A DNA stretch of 64,000 bases from Devosia sp. 2618 (GTDB taxonomy: Bacteria > Pseudomonadota > Alphaproteobacteria > Rhizobiales > Devosiaceae), in NCBI RefSeq assembly GCF_040546815.1, contig NZ_JBEPOO010000001.1:4092001-4156000 (forward strand), read 5' to 3'. Below, in pieces: positions 26,106 to 37,247 of the stretch. Position 1 is the first letter of the stretch. The number at the start of each line of letters is the position of its first letter. Made by a program: the position numbers and the translations under genes. The notes under the pieces are model-generated. The model ran no database searches and had not been told where the DNA came from. It worked only from the letters and a program-made list of their open reading frames with translations.

Positions 26106-27626
26106 ATGCCCAATCTGCGCCTAGCGCTGATCGTTACTGGTTTATGGCTCAGCGCCATTGCGCTGAGTGGCGGCTTGCTGACTTTTTTCGGACCTGGTTT
26201 GCCAACAATGGCGGGTATTGCCGGGGTTCTGATCGTGGCGCTGGGCGCTGCACTTATCGTCTCGATCCGGCAGGATTGGCACAATAGCCGGATGCTGGCC
26301 TCGGTCGCGCTGGCGGCTGGTCTGGCCGACCGCGCCGGCGAACCCCTCGATATTGCCAGCATTGTCGCGCGCATGGGCAAGCGGCTTGAACGCGCCCATC
26401 ACTTCAAGGCAGCCATTGCGGCGATGCATCAGCCTGCGCTCGTCGTCGACGACAAGGGTCTGATCCTGGCGGCTAGCGCCGGTGTTGGCGCGCTGGCCAA
26501 GGAAGCCGCCGAAGGCGCATCGCTCGATACGCTGTTTGGCGAAGGCTATCTGCAGGCTGGCGGCGGCGCGCCTGAAGAAGCGATGGTGATGTTCGGCAAT
26601 GGCCGCTTCACCGTCAAGCGCCACACCCTGGCCGTCGGGCGCTACATGCTCGAACTGGTGCCGGCCGGCAGCTATATCGAGGACGATGATCTCGACGCTT
26701 TCGCCAGCGCTTTGGCTGGCGGCCAGACCGGTTTCCGCTTTGAAGCCAATGTGGCTGCAACCAATCCCGCTCTGGCGGCGCTGAATGCAGGCCTCACCGC
26801 GCTCGATACCGAACTGCATCAGCTTGAAGGCGTCGTTGCCGGCACCTGTGAATTGCCCGACGCGCTGCATGGCCCGCTGGGCTCGCTTGCTATCCGCCTC
26901 GATGATTTTACCCGCGCCATCACCGACCAGCTTGATGAAGAACGCAATCTGCGCACCGCGCTCGAGGATCGTCTCGCCAGCGTAGCGCGGTTGATTGACG
27001 GGTTTGAGCAACGCGCGGCCCATTACGGCTCGCTGACGTCTGACTCGCGCGATGATGCGGGCGCAACGAGCAAGGCTTTGGCCGATGGCGGGGGACGTCT
27101 GAAGCAGGCCCGCGTGATCGGTCGTCAGGCGCAGGATCTGGTCGGCGAGGTCGATATGGCCGTGCGCCGCGCGCAGGTGCTGGTGGGCGAACTCGACAAG
27201 ATGACCACCGAGGTCGACAAGATGGTGCAGGCCATCGAAGACGTTTCCTTCCGCACCAACCTTCTGGCGCTCAACGCTGCGGTGGAAGCCGCTCGGGCTG
27301 GGGATCGTGGCGCCGGCTTTGCCGTGGTGGCAGATGAAGTGCGCCAATTGGCCCAGATCACCAACCGTTCGGCCAAGGACATTCGCGCGGTGGTGCAGCG
27401 CGGTCGCGCTCACTCGGAAACCGGCGTCATCGAGACCAATTCGCTGCATGGCATGATTGCCGGGCTGGAAGAGCATTTACGCAATCTCAGCACTGAGAAC
27501 GATACGATTGCCTCGACGCTTGACGAGGGCGAAGTGGCGCTGCGGCGTCTGACCGGACGCATGGCCTCGTTTGGCGAAGCGACAACGACAACCGCCGATA
27601 CAACACCGCGGCGAGCAAGCGCCTAA
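26106..27626 (+). CDS. Methyl-accepting chemotaxis protein inside the che operon (membrane-anchored, short signalling domain)
   Basis: This 506-residue receptor-like protein has two N-terminal hydrophobic segments (about residues 5-28 and 35-55) with almost no periplasmic loop. A cytoplasmic region of about 250 residues follows ([20 protein letters not shown] looks like a PAS-like fold). The signalling hairpin is [18 protein letters not shown]...[14 protein letters not shown]. There is no HAMP domain and no C-terminal CheR-tethering peptide. The methylation helices are short. Such a receptor within the che operon matches the position of the rhizobial mcpE-like gene; it probably senses an internal signal. 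CAGG precedes ATG 26106. Confidence 0.85.
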   Translation: MPNLRLALIVTGLWLSAIALSGGLLTFFGPGLPTMAGIAGVLIVALGAALIVSIRQDWHNSRMLASVALAAGLADRAGEPLDIASIVARMGKRLERAHHFKAAIAAMHQPALVVDDKGLILAASAGVGALAKEAAEGASLDTLFGEGYLQAGGGAPEEAMVMFGNGRFTVKRHTLAVGRYMLELVPAGSYIEDDDLDAFASALAGGQTGFRFEANVAATNPALAALNAGLTALDTELHQLEGVVAGTCELPDALHGPLGSLAIRLDDFTRAITDQLDEERNLRTALEDRLASVARLIDGFEQRAAHYGSLTSDSRDDAGATSKALADGGGRLKQARVIGRQAQDLVGEVDMAVRRAQVLVGELDKMTTEVDKMVQAIEDVSFRTNLLALNAAVEAARAGDRGAGFAVVADEVRQLAQITNRSAKDIRAVVQRGRAHSETGVIETNSLHGMIAGLEEHLRNLSTENDTIASTLDEGEVALRRLTGRMASFGEATTTTADTTPRRASA

Positions 27627-27662
27627 ACGCGCAATACGGCTGGGGCATTTGGGGAAAGCCGC

Positions 27663-28508
27663 ATGGAATACGGGGAAATTTCTCTTAGCGACCGCGAGTT
27701 CACCCGCATCAAGGATCGGGTCTATTCGGTGGCCGGCATTGCGCTCAGCGATGCCAAGCGCACGTTGGTCGTGTCGCGCCTGTCCAAGATCGTGCGGGCG
27801 CTGGGGCTGCCAAGCTTTAACGACTATCTCGATTTCCTCGAGCGCGGTGGCAGCGTTGGCGACGGCCAGGATTTCATCAACGCACTGACCACCAATCTCA
27901 CCCGGTTTTACCGGGAAGATCACCATTTCGAACATCTGCGGACCTATGTCGGCACGCTGGTCGCGCAAAAGCCGCGCGGCAGCCGCCTGCGCATCTGGTC
28001 GGCCGGCTGCTCGACAGGGCAGGAGCCCTATACGATCGGCATGCACCTGCTGGCCGCCTATCCCGAGCTCAAGCGCTGGGATTTCAAAATCCTGGCCACC
28101 GACATCGACACCAATGTCATCGCCAAGGCAGCGCGCGGCATCTATCCAGAGAACGAGCTGAACGGGCTCAATCCCGAGCGCGCCCGGCAGCTGGAAAATG
28201 TCGGTGACGGCACCATCCGTGTCCCTGCGGAGGTTCAGGCTCTGATATCGTTCAAGCCGCTGAACCTGATTGGCCCCTGGCCGATGAAGGGGCCGTTTGA
28301 CGCCATCTTTTGCCGCAACGTCGCGATCTATTTTGACAAGCAGACGCAGGGCGAGATGTTCGGCCGCTTCGGCAAGTTGCTGCCGTCCGACGCCTTCTTG
28401 TATATCGGTCATTCGGAAAATCTGGGGACAGGGGGCGATGGCTTTACCCTTGTCGGCAAGACCATCTACCAAGCCCGCGCCAAAGTGCAAAAACGAGACG
28501 CAGCATGA
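27663..28508 (+). CDS. cheR: Chemoreceptor methyltransferase CheR
   Basis: This 281-residue enzyme methylates receptor glutamates with S-adenosylmethionine. The N-terminal helical domain includes TRFYREDHHFEHL, and the SAM-binding motif is IWSAGCSTGQEPYTIGM. A later FCRNVAIYFD loop and YIGHSENL complete the family pattern. GGGGAAAG precedes the ATG. Its last bases overlap the cheB start (ATGA). Confidence 0.94.
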   Translation: MEYGEISLSDREFTRIKDRVYSVAGIALSDAKRTLVVSRLSKIVRALGLPSFNDYLDFLERGGSVGDGQDFINALTTNLTRFYREDHHFEHLRTYVGTLVAQKPRGSRLRIWSAGCSTGQEPYTIGMHLLAAYPELKRWDFKILATDIDTNVIAKAARGIYPENELNGLNPERARQLENVGDGTIRVPAEVQALISFKPLNLIGPWPMKGPFDAIFCRNVAIYFDKQTQGEMFGRFGKLLPSDAFLYIGHSENLGTGGDGFTLVGKTIYQARAKVQKRDAA

Positions 28509-29554
28509 GCATCAAGGTCCTGGTTGTTGATGACTCGGCACTGATCCGAGAAGTGCTGACCCGCATGCTGATGCGCGACAACGATATCGACGTTGTCGGC
28601 ACGGCGACCGACCCCATTGAGGCGCGCGAAAAGATCAAAGCGCTCAATCCCGATGTGGTAACGCTCGATATCGAAATGCCCAATATGAACGGGCTGCAGT
28701 TTCTCGATCGGCTGATGCGCCTGCGGCCGACACCAGTGGTGATGGTCTCGACGCTGACCACGCGCGGCGCCAGCGAAACCCTTCTGGCGCTCGAACTGGG
28801 CGCGGTCGATTTCGTCGCCAAGCCAAGCGCCGATTTCTCCGGTGGCATCGAGGCGTTCGGGGCCAATCTGCGCGACAAGATCCGCGCTGCGGCCAAGTCC
28901 GACGTCCGCGGGCGTTCGGCCAGTCGTGCCGACGCACCCAAGGTTGCGGTCAAAACCGCCGCTGCCCCTGTCGGGTCGGTCATTGCCATCGGCGCATCGA
29001 CGGGTGGCGTTGAAGCCATCCGCATGGTGCTCAGCACCATGCCGGTCGATTGCCCGCCAATCGTTATTGCACAGCACATGCCGGCCGGCTTCACCAGCCG
29101 GTTTGCCGCACGGCTCAATGAACTCTCGATCATCACCGTGGTCGAGGCCGAAGATCGGATGCCGCTGCTGCCGGGCCACGCCTATGTTGCCCCCGGTGAC
29201 TATCACCTGCGGGTCGAGCGTAGTCTTGGTCAGCTCAAGACCCGGCTTGGACAGGAAGACCCGATGAGCGGGCACCGCCCGAGCGTTGACGTGCTGTTCG
29301 GCTCCGTCGCCAAAACAGTCGGGCCGCTGGCGGTGGGGGCGATCCTCACCGGCATGGGGCGTGACGGCGCGCGCGGGCTCAAGCTGATGCGCGATGCTGG
29401 CGCTTATACGGTAGGCCAGAGCCAGGCGTCGTCGTTGGTTTATGGCATGCCCCGGGTGGCCTTCGAGGAGGGCGCAGTGGTCGAGCAGGCGCCCATCGAA
29501 GCCGTCGCTTCACGACTGGCCATGGCACTGGGACGGCTCAAATCGGCAGCGTAA
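28505..29554 (+). CDS. cheB: Chemotaxis response regulator / receptor methylesterase CheB
   Basis: This 349-residue enzyme removes methyl groups from receptors and is activated by CheA. The receiver domain has VDDSALIRE and phospho-acceptor D55 (LDIEMPNMNG). The esterase domain has the catalytic Ser in GASTGGVEAIR, His in AQHMPAGF and Asp in TGMGRDGARG. All three catalytic residues are intact. Start overlaps cheR. Confidence 0.95.
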   Translation: MSIKVLVVDDSALIREVLTRMLMRDNDIDVVGTATDPIEAREKIKALNPDVVTLDIEMPNMNGLQFLDRLMRLRPTPVVMVSTLTTRGASETLLALELGAVDFVAKPSADFSGGIEAFGANLRDKIRAAAKSDVRGRSASRADAPKVAVKTAAAPVGSVIAIGASTGGVEAIRMVLSTMPVDCPPIVIAQHMPAGFTSRFAARLNELSIITVVEAEDRMPLLPGHAYVAPGDYHLRVERSLGQLKTRLGQEDPMSGHRPSVDVLFGSVAKTVGPLAVGAILTGMGRDGARGLKLMRDAGAYTVGQSQASSLVYGMPRVAFEEGAVVEQAPIEAVASRLAMALGRLKSAA

Positions 29555-29666
29555 ACCGCTCCGGCACAATGCCAAGGTCTGGATTGATAGATTTGTAACG
29601 CTTGTTGCCTAGTGTTTTGCTCGTGCAGGGCACACGTCCCCTGGCGCATAGAAGGTGCAATACAAC

Positions 29667-30056
29667 ATGCCGAAAGCCAGCGCTGTCAGCGTCCTGATCG
29701 TCGATGACCAGCAGTCCATGCGCGGCATTTGTAAGTATATCCTGACCCAGTTGGGATTCAAGGATATCATCGAAGCCAAAAGCGGTCGCGATGCTTTGGG
29801 TAAGCTTGAAAAATCCAATGTCGACCTGATCATTTCCGACTGGAACATGGAAGACATCGACGGTCTTACTTTGCTCAAGGTCGTCCGCAAGCATCCGCGC
29901 ACGCAGGCCATGCCATTCATCATGGCGACCGGCCGTTCCGACAAGGAACAGGTCAAGGAAGCAATTTCTTTCGGTGTGAACAACTATATCATTAAGCCGT
30001 TCGATGCTTCGACCATGAAAAAGCGCATCGAAGCCGTTATCGGCGCGCTGAGCTGA
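29667..30056 (+). CDS. cheY: Chemotaxis response regulator CheY (second copy)
   Basis: This 129-residue receiver domain has IVDDQQSMRG, phospho-acceptor D58 in IISDWNMEDIDG, a Thr in MATGRSDKE and the Lys of IIKPFDAST. The SDWNM context closely resembles the motor-binding CheY of enteric bacteria, so this copy is the better candidate for the flagellar switch ligand (inference). A GTG at 29655 lies in the GAAGG ribosome site itself, so ATG 29667 is the start. It follows cheB by about 110 bases. Confidence 0.93.
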   Translation: MPKASAVSVLIVDDQQSMRGICKYILTQLGFKDIIEAKSGRDALGKLEKSNVDLIISDWNMEDIDGLTLLKVVRKHPRTQAMPFIMATGRSDKEQVKEAISFGVNNYIIKPFDASTMKKRIEAVIGALS

Positions 30057-30060
30057 GGCG

Positions 30061-30076
30061 ACCGCCCCCGCGCGGT
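30061..30076 (+). terminator. Weak hairpin after second cheY
   Basis: ACCGC and GCGGT arms with a C-rich loop are followed by TTCTCC rather than a T run, just after the cheY stop. It may be a weak terminator. Confidence 0.35.
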
Positions 30077-30282
30077 TTCTCCTGAATTTTCCTGCGTGAC
30101 AATCTCTTAGATAATACTTGTACTCGATTAGATTTATTGTTCAAAAATACTGTTGTTCGAGTTGGGGTTTATTTTCCTAGGCTGGATGATGAACCGCAGT
30201 TTAACCAATCTATACCATAGTTGTACGTAGCAGATCTGCAGGCGTCACGCCGTGCATGGACTGCCGTTGGAGTAGTGCATCT

Positions 30283-32352
30283 ATGCGCAGGTTTTTTGCG
30301 GTCTTCGGCAATATCAAAATGACGACCGCGATTTCGGCGCTGGTCCTTGTCTGCATTATCAGCTCGATCGCCGCCATGTCCGGCGCGATCTATTTCACGC
30401 TCTACCCCCAATCGATTGCCGATAGCCGCGCGCAGCAGGAATCAAACCTTGCTGCCGCATCGACCATCCTGGAGCGCAATATATCTGGCTCGGTGTTGGG
30501 TTGGACCGATGGCACGATCCGGGCCTATCTCAGCTGGTCGCCGCCGCAGTTTTACGACAACAAGATCATCGACTCGGTGACCCGCGTCACCAAGCAGGAT
30601 GCTTCGGTCTATGTGCTGGATGCCGAAACCAAGGTTCTCGCAGTCAAGACGACCAGCCTGCTCAACGAAGACGGTGAGCGCGCCATGGACTTAACGCTCC
30701 AGGCGGCCAACCCAGCCTATGTGTCGATCATGGCGGGCGAGCCGTTCTACGACCAGTTGCCGATGAATGGCACCAAATACTTCGGCGCCTTCCTGCCGAT
30801 GAAGGACATGGATGGCGCGGTTACCGGCGCGATCTTTGTCGGCACACCCATGGCCAATGTGGAGGCGACGGCGCATGGCGTGCTCGGGCTGATCCTGCTC
30901 GTTGGCGGCGTCGTGACTGTGGTGCTGGGCCTGATCGGCTTCCTGTTATCGCGGGTTATCACCGCGCCCATTCCGCGCCTCGCCAAATCGATGCAGGCGA
31001 TTGCCAGCAATGACTACGAGACCGTGGTGCCCTATATTGGCCTCGGCAATGAAGTGGGTGGCATGGCGCGTGCCGTGGAAGTGTTCCGCGAAAACGGTCT
31101 GCGCGTCAGCCATATGACCGAAGCCGAAGCCGCACGGATCATTGCCGACGCAGAAAAGCGCAAGCAGATGATGGGCGAGTTGCGCGCAGCCTTTGGCGAG
31201 GTGGTCGATGCGGCCATTGCCGGCGATTTCACCGGGCAGGTTGCGGCAACATTTCCCGACGATGAACTCAATGGCCTTGCCAGCAGCATCAACAATCTCG
31301 TTTCGAACTTCCATCGCGGCATGACGGAAGTTGGCGAGGTGCTGTGCAATATCGCCAGCACCAATCTGACGGTGCGCGTCGAGGGCGATTATGAGGGTGC
31401 GTTTGCCATCCTCAAGCGGGATGTCAACGCGGTGGCCGACAAGCTGACCGAAGTGGTCGGCCAGCTGCGTCACGCCTCGGGGTCGCTCAAATCGGCCACC
31501 AGCGAAATGCTGACCGGCGCCAATGACCTCAGCGAACGCACCAATCGGCAGGCCGCGACTATCGAGGAAACGGCCGCCGCCATGGAGCAGCTGTCTGCGA
31601 CGGTGCAGAAAAACGCACAGAGCGCCCGCCAGGCCAGCGTCAATGCAGGCGATGTGACGCGCACCGCCGAAGAGGGCGGGCAGGTGATGGATGAAGCGAC
31701 CGCCGCCATGGAGCGGATCACGCAATCCTCGTCCAAGATTTCCAACATTATCGGCATGATCGATGACATCGCCTTCCAGACCAATCTTTTGGCCCTGAAC
31801 GCCTCGGTCGAAGCGGCCCGGGCCGGTGAAGCTGGCCGGGGCTTTGCCGTCGTCGCCGTCGAAGTGCGGCGGCTGGCGCAATCTGCGGCCAAGGCGTCGA
31901 GCGAAGTCAAAGAGCTGATCGAACAATCGAGCGATGAGGTCAAGTCGGGCTCAAAGCTGGTCGGTCAGGCTGGCGGCAAGCTCAAGGTGATGCTCGATGC
32001 GGCGCGCGGCAATCTGGGGCTGCTCGAATCCATCGCTGTCGAAAGCCGCGAGCAAGTGTCGGCCATTGACGAGGTTTCGGCTGCCGTACGCCTGATGGAT
32101 GAGATGACACAGCACAATTCGGCCTTGGTCGAGGAAACCAATGCCGCGATCGAGCAGACTGAGGCGCAGGCTGTGGAGCTGGATCGGATCGTTGAAGTGT
32201 TCCAGATCGCGGGCGCGCGATATACTGTAGCGCAAGCCGCGCCTACTGCTTTGACCGGCGCGCGTGGCCTTCAGGATCGACTGGCCCATGCCTCGTCGCG
32301 CATAGTCAATCGCGGTTCCAGCGCACTGGCGCCCGACTGGAGCGAATTCTAG
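30283..32352 (+). CDS. Methyl-accepting chemotaxis protein (single-Cache-like sensor, HAMP, signalling domain)
   Basis: This 689-residue receptor has a first membrane helix at about residues 17-40 and a periplasmic sensor of about 155 residues ([36 protein letters not shown]), like a single-Cache/Cache-3 fold. The second membrane helix is near 200-224, then come HAMP and HAMP-like repeats ([15 protein letters not shown]). The long signalling region has tip [20 protein letters not shown]. The C-terminus ends APDWSEF, which fits the CheR/CheB-tethering pentapeptide pattern (aromatic-x-x-aromatic). GGAG lies eleven bases before ATG 30283. It is the first of three receptor genes in a row. Confidence 0.9.
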   Translation: MRRFFAVFGNIKMTTAISALVLVCIISSIAAMSGAIYFTLYPQSIADSRAQQESNLAAASTILERNISGSVLGWTDGTIRAYLSWSPPQFYDNKIIDSVTRVTKQDASVYVLDAETKVLAVKTTSLLNEDGERAMDLTLQAANPAYVSIMAGEPFYDQLPMNGTKYFGAFLPMKDMDGAVTGAIFVGTPMANVEATAHGVLGLILLVGGVVTVVLGLIGFLLSRVITAPIPRLAKSMQAIASNDYETVVPYIGLGNEVGGMARAVEVFRENGLRVSHMTEAEAARIIADAEKRKQMMGELRAAFGEVVDAAIAGDFTGQVAATFPDDELNGLASSINNLVSNFHRGMTEVGEVLCNIASTNLTVRVEGDYEGAFAILKRDVNAVADKLTEVVGQLRHASGSLKSATSEMLTGANDLSERTNRQAATIEETAAAMEQLSATVQKNAQSARQASVNAGDVTRTAEEGGQVMDEATAAMERITQSSSKISNIIGMIDDIAFQTNLLALNASVEAARAGEAGRGFAVVAVEVRRLAQSAAKASSEVKELIEQSSDEVKSGSKLVGQAGGKLKVMLDAARGNLGLLESIAVESREQVSAIDEVSAAVRLMDEMTQHNSALVEETNAAIEQTEAQAVELDRIVEVFQIAGARYTVAQAAPTALTGARGLQDRLAHASSRIVNRGSSALAPDWSEF

Positions 32353-32382
32353 CTCTTCCCCAAGCCCATTATCGATCTTCCT

Positions 32383-32426
32383 GCTGCCGGTGTTCTCGCA
32401 AAAGAGGCGCCGGCAGCGCCGTTTTT
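32383..32426 (+). terminator. Probable terminator after the first receptor gene
   Basis: GCTGCCGG and CCGGCAGC arms around a 19-base loop are followed shortly by a run of T, about 30 bases after the receptor stop. Confidence 0.5.
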
Positions 32427-32616
32427 CGGGCAACATCGCCAAGTTTGCGCGCAGGACTTTGAGCCTATGATCTGGTCTTTTGCGACGCCTGAATGACGAT
32501 CTAGGAAGCAATTCCTTAACCAGAGCCTTCTTATTATCTGGTTAGGCATGACTGCGGAAAATCGAGCTGTGGGCGTGCCTCTATACGGCTCTACGCCACA
32601 ACTGCGGATTCCCTGC

Positions 32617-35070
32617 ATGCTCAGAGATCTAAAACTTGCATCCAAGCTCCCGACCCTGGTGGTCGCGATTGCGCTTGTGACCGGCGCCAGCCTGGCTTTC
32701 GTCGCCTATTATGCCAGCAATGTCATCGTCACCGAGCAGGCCGAGCAGCGCCTTAAGGCCGCCGCCGCCAATGCAAAAACCTCGCTTGAGGCCTATCTCG
32801 ATGAGACGGCGGAAGACCTGACGCTATTTGCCGGTCGCTCGGAAATCGCCTCGAGTATTGATCTGTTTGCCGGTGCGCGGCGCTCGCTGAACGGGCAGGG
32901 TGATCCAGTCGAACTGCTGCAGAACGCCTATATCACCCAGAGCAGCCTGCCGGCTGGCGAACGCCTCAGCATCGATAGCTCGGACCAGGTGCCGATCTAC
33001 GACCTGCATCACCGCAACCTGCACCCCGATTTCCGCGAGCTTCTCGTCAAACGCGAATATTCGGACGTGCTGCTGTTCGATACCTATTTCAACAATGTTT
33101 ATTCGGTGCAGAAAGGGGCCGATTTCGGCACCAATTTCGCCGAGGGTGGCGGCCCCTGGGCGTCGAGCGATCTCGGTCGTGTTGTCCGCGCGGCCATGGC
33201 TGGCGCGGAAGGCGAGGTTTTCCTCTCCGACTTCGCGCCTTATGGTCCCAATGGCGGTGCACCGGCCAGCTTCATAGCAGCGCCAGTATTCGAGCAGAAC
33301 TTCCTGATCGGCGTCATCGCCTTTCACATTCCGGCCGAAAAGATTGGCACCGTGCTGCAGCGTACGCAGGGCCTTGGGGATAGCGGCGAAGTCTATCTGA
33401 TCGGCAATGATGGTCTGGCGCGCAATGACTCTGCCGGGACAGTTGAGAACGATGTTCTGACGTTGTCGCTGACCGGTGCTGCCGTCAGCACTGCTTTGGC
33501 GGGTGCGCCGGGCCTCGGCCCGCTCGCGCATCACGATGGTTCGACCTATATCGCTGCCACAGAGCCGCTGATGTTTGGCGGCGTCAACTGGGCTGTCGTG
33601 GCGCAGGAGAGCGAAACCGAGATCTCGGCGCCTTCGATTGGCCTGCGCAACACCATGCTGATGATCGGCGCGCTGCTGCTGGCGCTTGCGGCCATCACCA
33701 GTGTCTTGATTGCCCGCACCATTACCCGGCCGATTTCGCGCCTCACCGATGCCATGGCCGATATCGCGGCCGACAAGCTCGATGTTGTCGTGCCCGGCCT
33801 AGACCGTGGCGACGAGCTTGGCGACATGGCCGATGCGGTGGAAGTGTTCCGCAGCAATGGCCTCAGCATGCGCGATCTGCGCGCGGCCGAGCTTGATATG
33901 AGCGAAGAACGCGCCGAGCAAGTCAGCGTCATTCGCGGGCTGCAGCAGGATATCGGCGCGGTTGTCGCTTCGGCCATCGACGGCGATTTCTCCGGTCGCG
34001 TCGGCACCGATCTCAATGATCCCGAACTGCGTCAGCTGGCGCAGAACGTCAATGATCTGGTCGAAACGGTCGATCGTGGCCTGACCGAAACCGGCAGCGT
34101 CCTGGCGTCTCTGGCCCGTGCCGATCTCAGCCAGCGCATGGTGGGCAACTACAAGGGCGCCTTCAGTCGCCTCAAGGCCGATACTAATGGCGTTGCCGAG
34201 CATCTGGGACAGATCGTCAGCCAGCTGCGCGACACATCGGGTGCGCTCAAGCAAGCCACCGGCGAAATCCTGTCAGGCGCCAATGATTTGTCCGAGCGCA
34301 CGACGCGGCAGGCGGCGACCATCGAAGAAACCAGCGCGGCCATCGAGCAGCTCAGCCACACAGTGGTCGACAATGCCGCCCAGGCCGAAAAGGCCAGCGT
34401 CAAGGCGCGTGCCGTGTCGACCGAAGCTGAAGCCAGTGGCGCGGTGATGGGGCAGGCCACGCAGGCCATGCAGCGCATTACCCAGTCGTCGGCCAAGATT
34501 TCCGACATCATCCGCCTGATCGACGATATCGCCTTCCAGACCAACCTTTTGGCGCTGAACGCGTCGGTCGAAGCCGCGCGGGCCGGCGATGCCGGCAAGG
34601 GCTTTGCGGTTGTGGCGGTTGAAGTGCGGCGTCTGGCGCAGTCGGCGGCAAATGCGTCGTCCGACATCAAGGTGCTGATCGAACAGAGCGCCACCGAAGT
34701 GCGCGGCGGCACCGAACTGGTCGCCAATGCTGCCGAGCGCCTGGTTGGCGTGCAGGATGCCATCCGCACCAATGCGTCGCTGCTGGACGGTATTGCCCGC
34801 GCCAGCCGCGAACAGGCGGCCTCGATTGATGCCGTCAACCTTGCGGTGCGCCAGCTCGATGAGATGACGCAGCACAATGCGGCGCTGGTCGAAGAAACCA
34901 ATGCCGCCATCGCCCAGACAGAGGCACAGGCCAGCGATCTGGATCGGGTGATCGGCAGTTTCACCTTAGCCGAGCATGAACAGGTCGCGCCAGAAACCGG
35001 CGCGCGGGGAGTGCTCGACAGCCTCAAAGCGGTCGCCGGAAGCTACTTCGGTAGGGCTCGGGCCGGATAG
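32617..35070 (+). CDS. Methyl-accepting chemotaxis protein (double-Cache-like sensor)
   Basis: This 817-residue receptor has a first membrane helix at about residues 10-32, a large periplasmic sensor (about 33-340) and a second helix near 345-370. The sensor length and motifs such as [20 protein letters not shown] and [18 protein letters not shown] fit a dCache_1 domain. HAMP ([20 protein letters not shown]) and a full signalling hairpin ([20 protein letters not shown]) follow. It ends RARAG and so lacks the CheR-tethering tail of its neighbours. ATG 32617 starts the family sequence; the ribosome site is weak. The signalling domain is very similar to the two flanking receptors, suggesting duplication. 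Confidence 0.9.
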   Translation: MLRDLKLASKLPTLVVAIALVTGASLAFVAYYASNVIVTEQAEQRLKAAAANAKTSLEAYLDETAEDLTLFAGRSEIASSIDLFAGARRSLNGQGDPVELLQNAYITQSSLPAGERLSIDSSDQVPIYDLHHRNLHPDFRELLVKREYSDVLLFDTYFNNVYSVQKGADFGTNFAEGGGPWASSDLGRVVRAAMAGAEGEVFLSDFAPYGPNGGAPASFIAAPVFEQNFLIGVIAFHIPAEKIGTVLQRTQGLGDSGEVYLIGNDGLARNDSAGTVENDVLTLSLTGAAVSTALAGAPGLGPLAHHDGSTYIAATEPLMFGGVNWAVVAQESETEISAPSIGLRNTMLMIGALLLALAAITSVLIARTITRPISRLTDAMADIAADKLDVVVPGLDRGDELGDMADAVEVFRSNGLSMRDLRAAELDMSEERAEQVSVIRGLQQDIGAVVASAIDGDFSGRVGTDLNDPELRQLAQNVNDLVETVDRGLTETGSVLASLARADLSQRMVGNYKGAFSRLKADTNGVAEHLGQIVSQLRDTSGALKQATGEILSGANDLSERTTRQAATIEETSAAIEQLSHTVVDNAAQAEKASVKARAVSTEAEASGAVMGQATQAMQRITQSSAKISDIIRLIDDIAFQTNLLALNASVEAARAGDAGKGFAVVAVEVRRLAQSAANASSDIKVLIEQSATEVRGGTELVANAAERLVGVQDAIRTNASLLDGIARASREQAASIDAVNLAVRQLDEMTQHNAALVEETNAAIAQTEAQASDLDRVIGSFTLAEHEQVAPETGARGVLDSLKAVAGSYFGRARAG

Positions 35071-35412
35071 AGATCAACGAACCGGGCGCCAAGTATGGCG
35101 CCCCTTTTACGCCGTTTAGCATTGGAGAGGAAGCGAAGCCAATCGGTGTCAAAAATTTGAGCAGGCGCAGATTTGCAGCAGTCGTTGGTGGGGGCCGGCG
35201 GAGGCATATGGCAACGCTGGCGTCACTTATCGGACCACAGCAAGAACGAGAGCAGCAGCCAGATGGCGGGAGCGTCTCGATCTACCGATGAGGGCCTTTG
35301 CGTAGGCCAATACGCAGATGTCGTAGGCCGTGACGAACCCCCGTTTATTTAATGTTCTCTATCCTGAGGCGTGAGCGCCGAAAGGTGGAGCAGAAGCTGG
35401 AGGGCACTCTCG
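35071..35412. other. Intergenic region before the PAS receptor gene
   Basis: This 342-base gap holds a terminator at its left end (listed separately). The remaining 300 bases contain no gene I can support; an AT-rich stretch near 35342-35360 (TTTATTTAATGTTC) may belong to the promoter of the next receptor. Confidence 0.5.
35084..35108 (+). terminator. Rho-independent terminator after the double-Cache receptor
   Basis: GGGCGCC-AAGTAT-GGCGCCC is followed by CTTTT just after the receptor stop. Confidence 0.8.
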
Positions 35413-37176
35413 ATGGGTATGTTCGGACGGACCAATAATGATGACAGGGCCAAGGTCGAGGCCATCATGCGAAGCCAGGCGGTGATCGAGTTCAAGCTCG
35501 ATGGTACGATCATCACGGCCAACGAGAATTTCCTTGGCACGCTCGGCTATGAGCTCAGCGAAATCGCAGGCCAGCACCACAGGATGTTCGTCGATCCGGC
35601 CTATGTGCAGTCGGACGAGTACAAGCAGTTCTGGGATGATCTTGCGGCGGGTAAGTTCCAGGCCGCAGCCTATCGGCGCATCGCCAAGGGCGGACGCGAA
35701 GTCTGGATCCAAGCCACCTACAATCCCGTGTTCGACAAAGCAGGAAAGGTGGTCAAGGTCATCAAATTTGCCACCGACATCACCGCGCAGAAAAACCATG
35801 CTGCCGATCACGAGGCCCAGATCGCGGCGATTTCGCGCGTGCAGGCCGTCATCGAGTTCGACCTCGATGGCACGGTGCGCGACGCCAACGAGAATTTCCT
35901 TGCTACAGTCGGCTATCGGTTCGACGAGATTGCCGGCAAGCACCACAGCATGTTCTGCGAACCGGCCTATGCCGCCAGCGCCGACTACGCGGCGTTCTGG
36001 GCCCGACTGCGCAATGGCGAATATGTCGCCGCTGAATTCCACCGCTTGGGTAAGGGTGGTCGCGAAGTCTGGATTCAGGCTTCCTACAACCCGATCCTTG
36101 ATGCGCAGGGCAAGCCGGTCAAGGTCGTCAAATTCGCCACCGACATTACCGAGCGCAAGCGCGCCGAAGGCATTATCAGCCACCTGACTAATAGTCTGGC
36201 GCTGATGGCGGAAGGCGATCTGAGCGGCCGCATCGAGACCGAATTTACCGGGCAATACGAGCAGTTGCGCGTGGCATTCAACCAGTCGCTGAGCCGCCTG
36301 CTCGATATCGTCACAAGCCTCCAAAAGACCTCGCGCTCGCTCAAGACTGCAACCGGCGAAATCCTTGCTGGCGCCAATGACCTTTCCGAGCGCACCACAA
36401 AGCAGGCGGCGACCATCGAGGAAACCTCGGCAGCGGTCGAACAGCTTTCGGTCGCCGTGCAGGAGAACGCCGTGCGGGCGGCGACGGCCAGCCAGAAGGC
36501 GCAGACCGTCAGCACCAGCGCCACCGAAGGCGGCACGGTGATGACCGAGGCCAATGCGGCCATGGTCGCCATCGAGGCCAGCTCGGGCAAGATTTCCAAC
36601 ATCATCGGGCTGATCGACGACATCGCCTTCCAGACCAATCTTCTGGCGCTCAACGCGTCGGTCGAAGCCGCGCGGGCCGGCGATGCGGGCAAGGGCTTTG
36701 CCGTGGTGGCGGTGGAAGTCCGCCGTCTGGCGCAGTCGGCAGCTCAGGCCTCGAGCGACGTGAAGGTGTTGATCGAAGCCAGCGCCAAAGAGGTCAACAA
36801 TGGCTCGCGTCTGGTCGGGCAGGCATCCGAAAAGCTGCTGGCCATTCTGGCCGGAGCGCAGGAAAGCTCGGTGCTGATCGATTCCATCGCGCAGGCCAAT
36901 CGCGAACAGTCCTCGGCGCTCGAAGAGGTGACGGTTGCCGTCCGGCTGATGGACGAAATGACCCAGCACAATGCGGCGCTGGTCGAAGAAACCAATGCCG
37001 CCATCGAGCAAACCGAGTCCCAGGCCAGTGAGCTCGATGGCATCGTCGATATCTTCCGCATCGAAGTTGGCGCCGCCGAAGTAGCACCAGCCTTTGCGCC
37101 ACGCCGCCGCACGATGCCAATCCCGACCCGAACATTGGGTAATACTGCCATCTCGCCCGACTGGAGTGAGTTCTAG
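35413..37176 (+). CDS. Soluble methyl-accepting chemotaxis protein with two tandem PAS domains
   Basis: This 587-residue receptor has no membrane helix. Two PAS domains (about residues 15-130 and 137-252) are clearly duplicates: both contain AVIEF-(K/D)-[19 protein letters not shown] and KFATDIT. A short HAMP-like segment ([19 protein letters not shown]) follows, then the signalling hairpin ([20 protein letters not shown]). The tail ends SPDWSEF, a CheR/CheB-tethering pattern. GGAGGG precedes ATG 35413. Bi-PAS soluble receptors often sense redox state, heme-bound gas or metabolic state; no heme ligand could be assigned by eye. The architecture resembles BdlA/IcpA-type proteins. Confidence 0.9.
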   Translation: MGMFGRTNNDDRAKVEAIMRSQAVIEFKLDGTIITANENFLGTLGYELSEIAGQHHRMFVDPAYVQSDEYKQFWDDLAAGKFQAAAYRRIAKGGREVWIQATYNPVFDKAGKVVKVIKFATDITAQKNHAADHEAQIAAISRVQAVIEFDLDGTVRDANENFLATVGYRFDEIAGKHHSMFCEPAYAASADYAAFWARLRNGEYVAAEFHRLGKGGREVWIQASYNPILDAQGKPVKVVKFATDITERKRAEGIISHLTNSLALMAEGDLSGRIETEFTGQYEQLRVAFNQSLSRLLDIVTSLQKTSRSLKTATGEILAGANDLSERTTKQAATIEETSAAVEQLSVAVQENAVRAATASQKAQTVSTSATEGGTVMTEANAAMVAIEASSGKISNIIGLIDDIAFQTNLLALNASVEAARAGDAGKGFAVVAVEVRRLAQSAAQASSDVKVLIEASAKEVNNGSRLVGQASEKLLAILAGAQESSVLIDSIAQANREQSSALEEVTVAVRLMDEMTQHNAALVEETNAAIEQTESQASELDGIVDIFRIEVGAAEVAPAFAPRRRTMPIPTRTLGNTAISPDWSEF

Positions 37177-37184
37177 GCTTTGGC

Positions 37185-37241
37185 GTGCTGACACAGGCTG
37201 TCAGCACCACGTGACATGACTGCCGGGTGTAACAACCCGGC
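37185..37241. promoter_or_regulatory. Two consecutive hairpins just upstream of the DUF1801 gene
   Basis: The first is GTGCTGACA/TGTCAGCAC (37185-37207), the second GCCGGGT/ACCCGGC with loop GTAACA (37222-37241). Neither has a T run. The second ends six bases before the ATG at 37248, which has no Shine-Dalgarno. Confidence 0.5.
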
Positions 37242-37247
37242 GCTGTC

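Noticed and set aside
35359..37194. A 611-codon minus-strand frame opposite the bi-PAS receptor
   Set aside because: Antisense shadow; the plus-strand protein is unmistakable and this one shows no family motifs.
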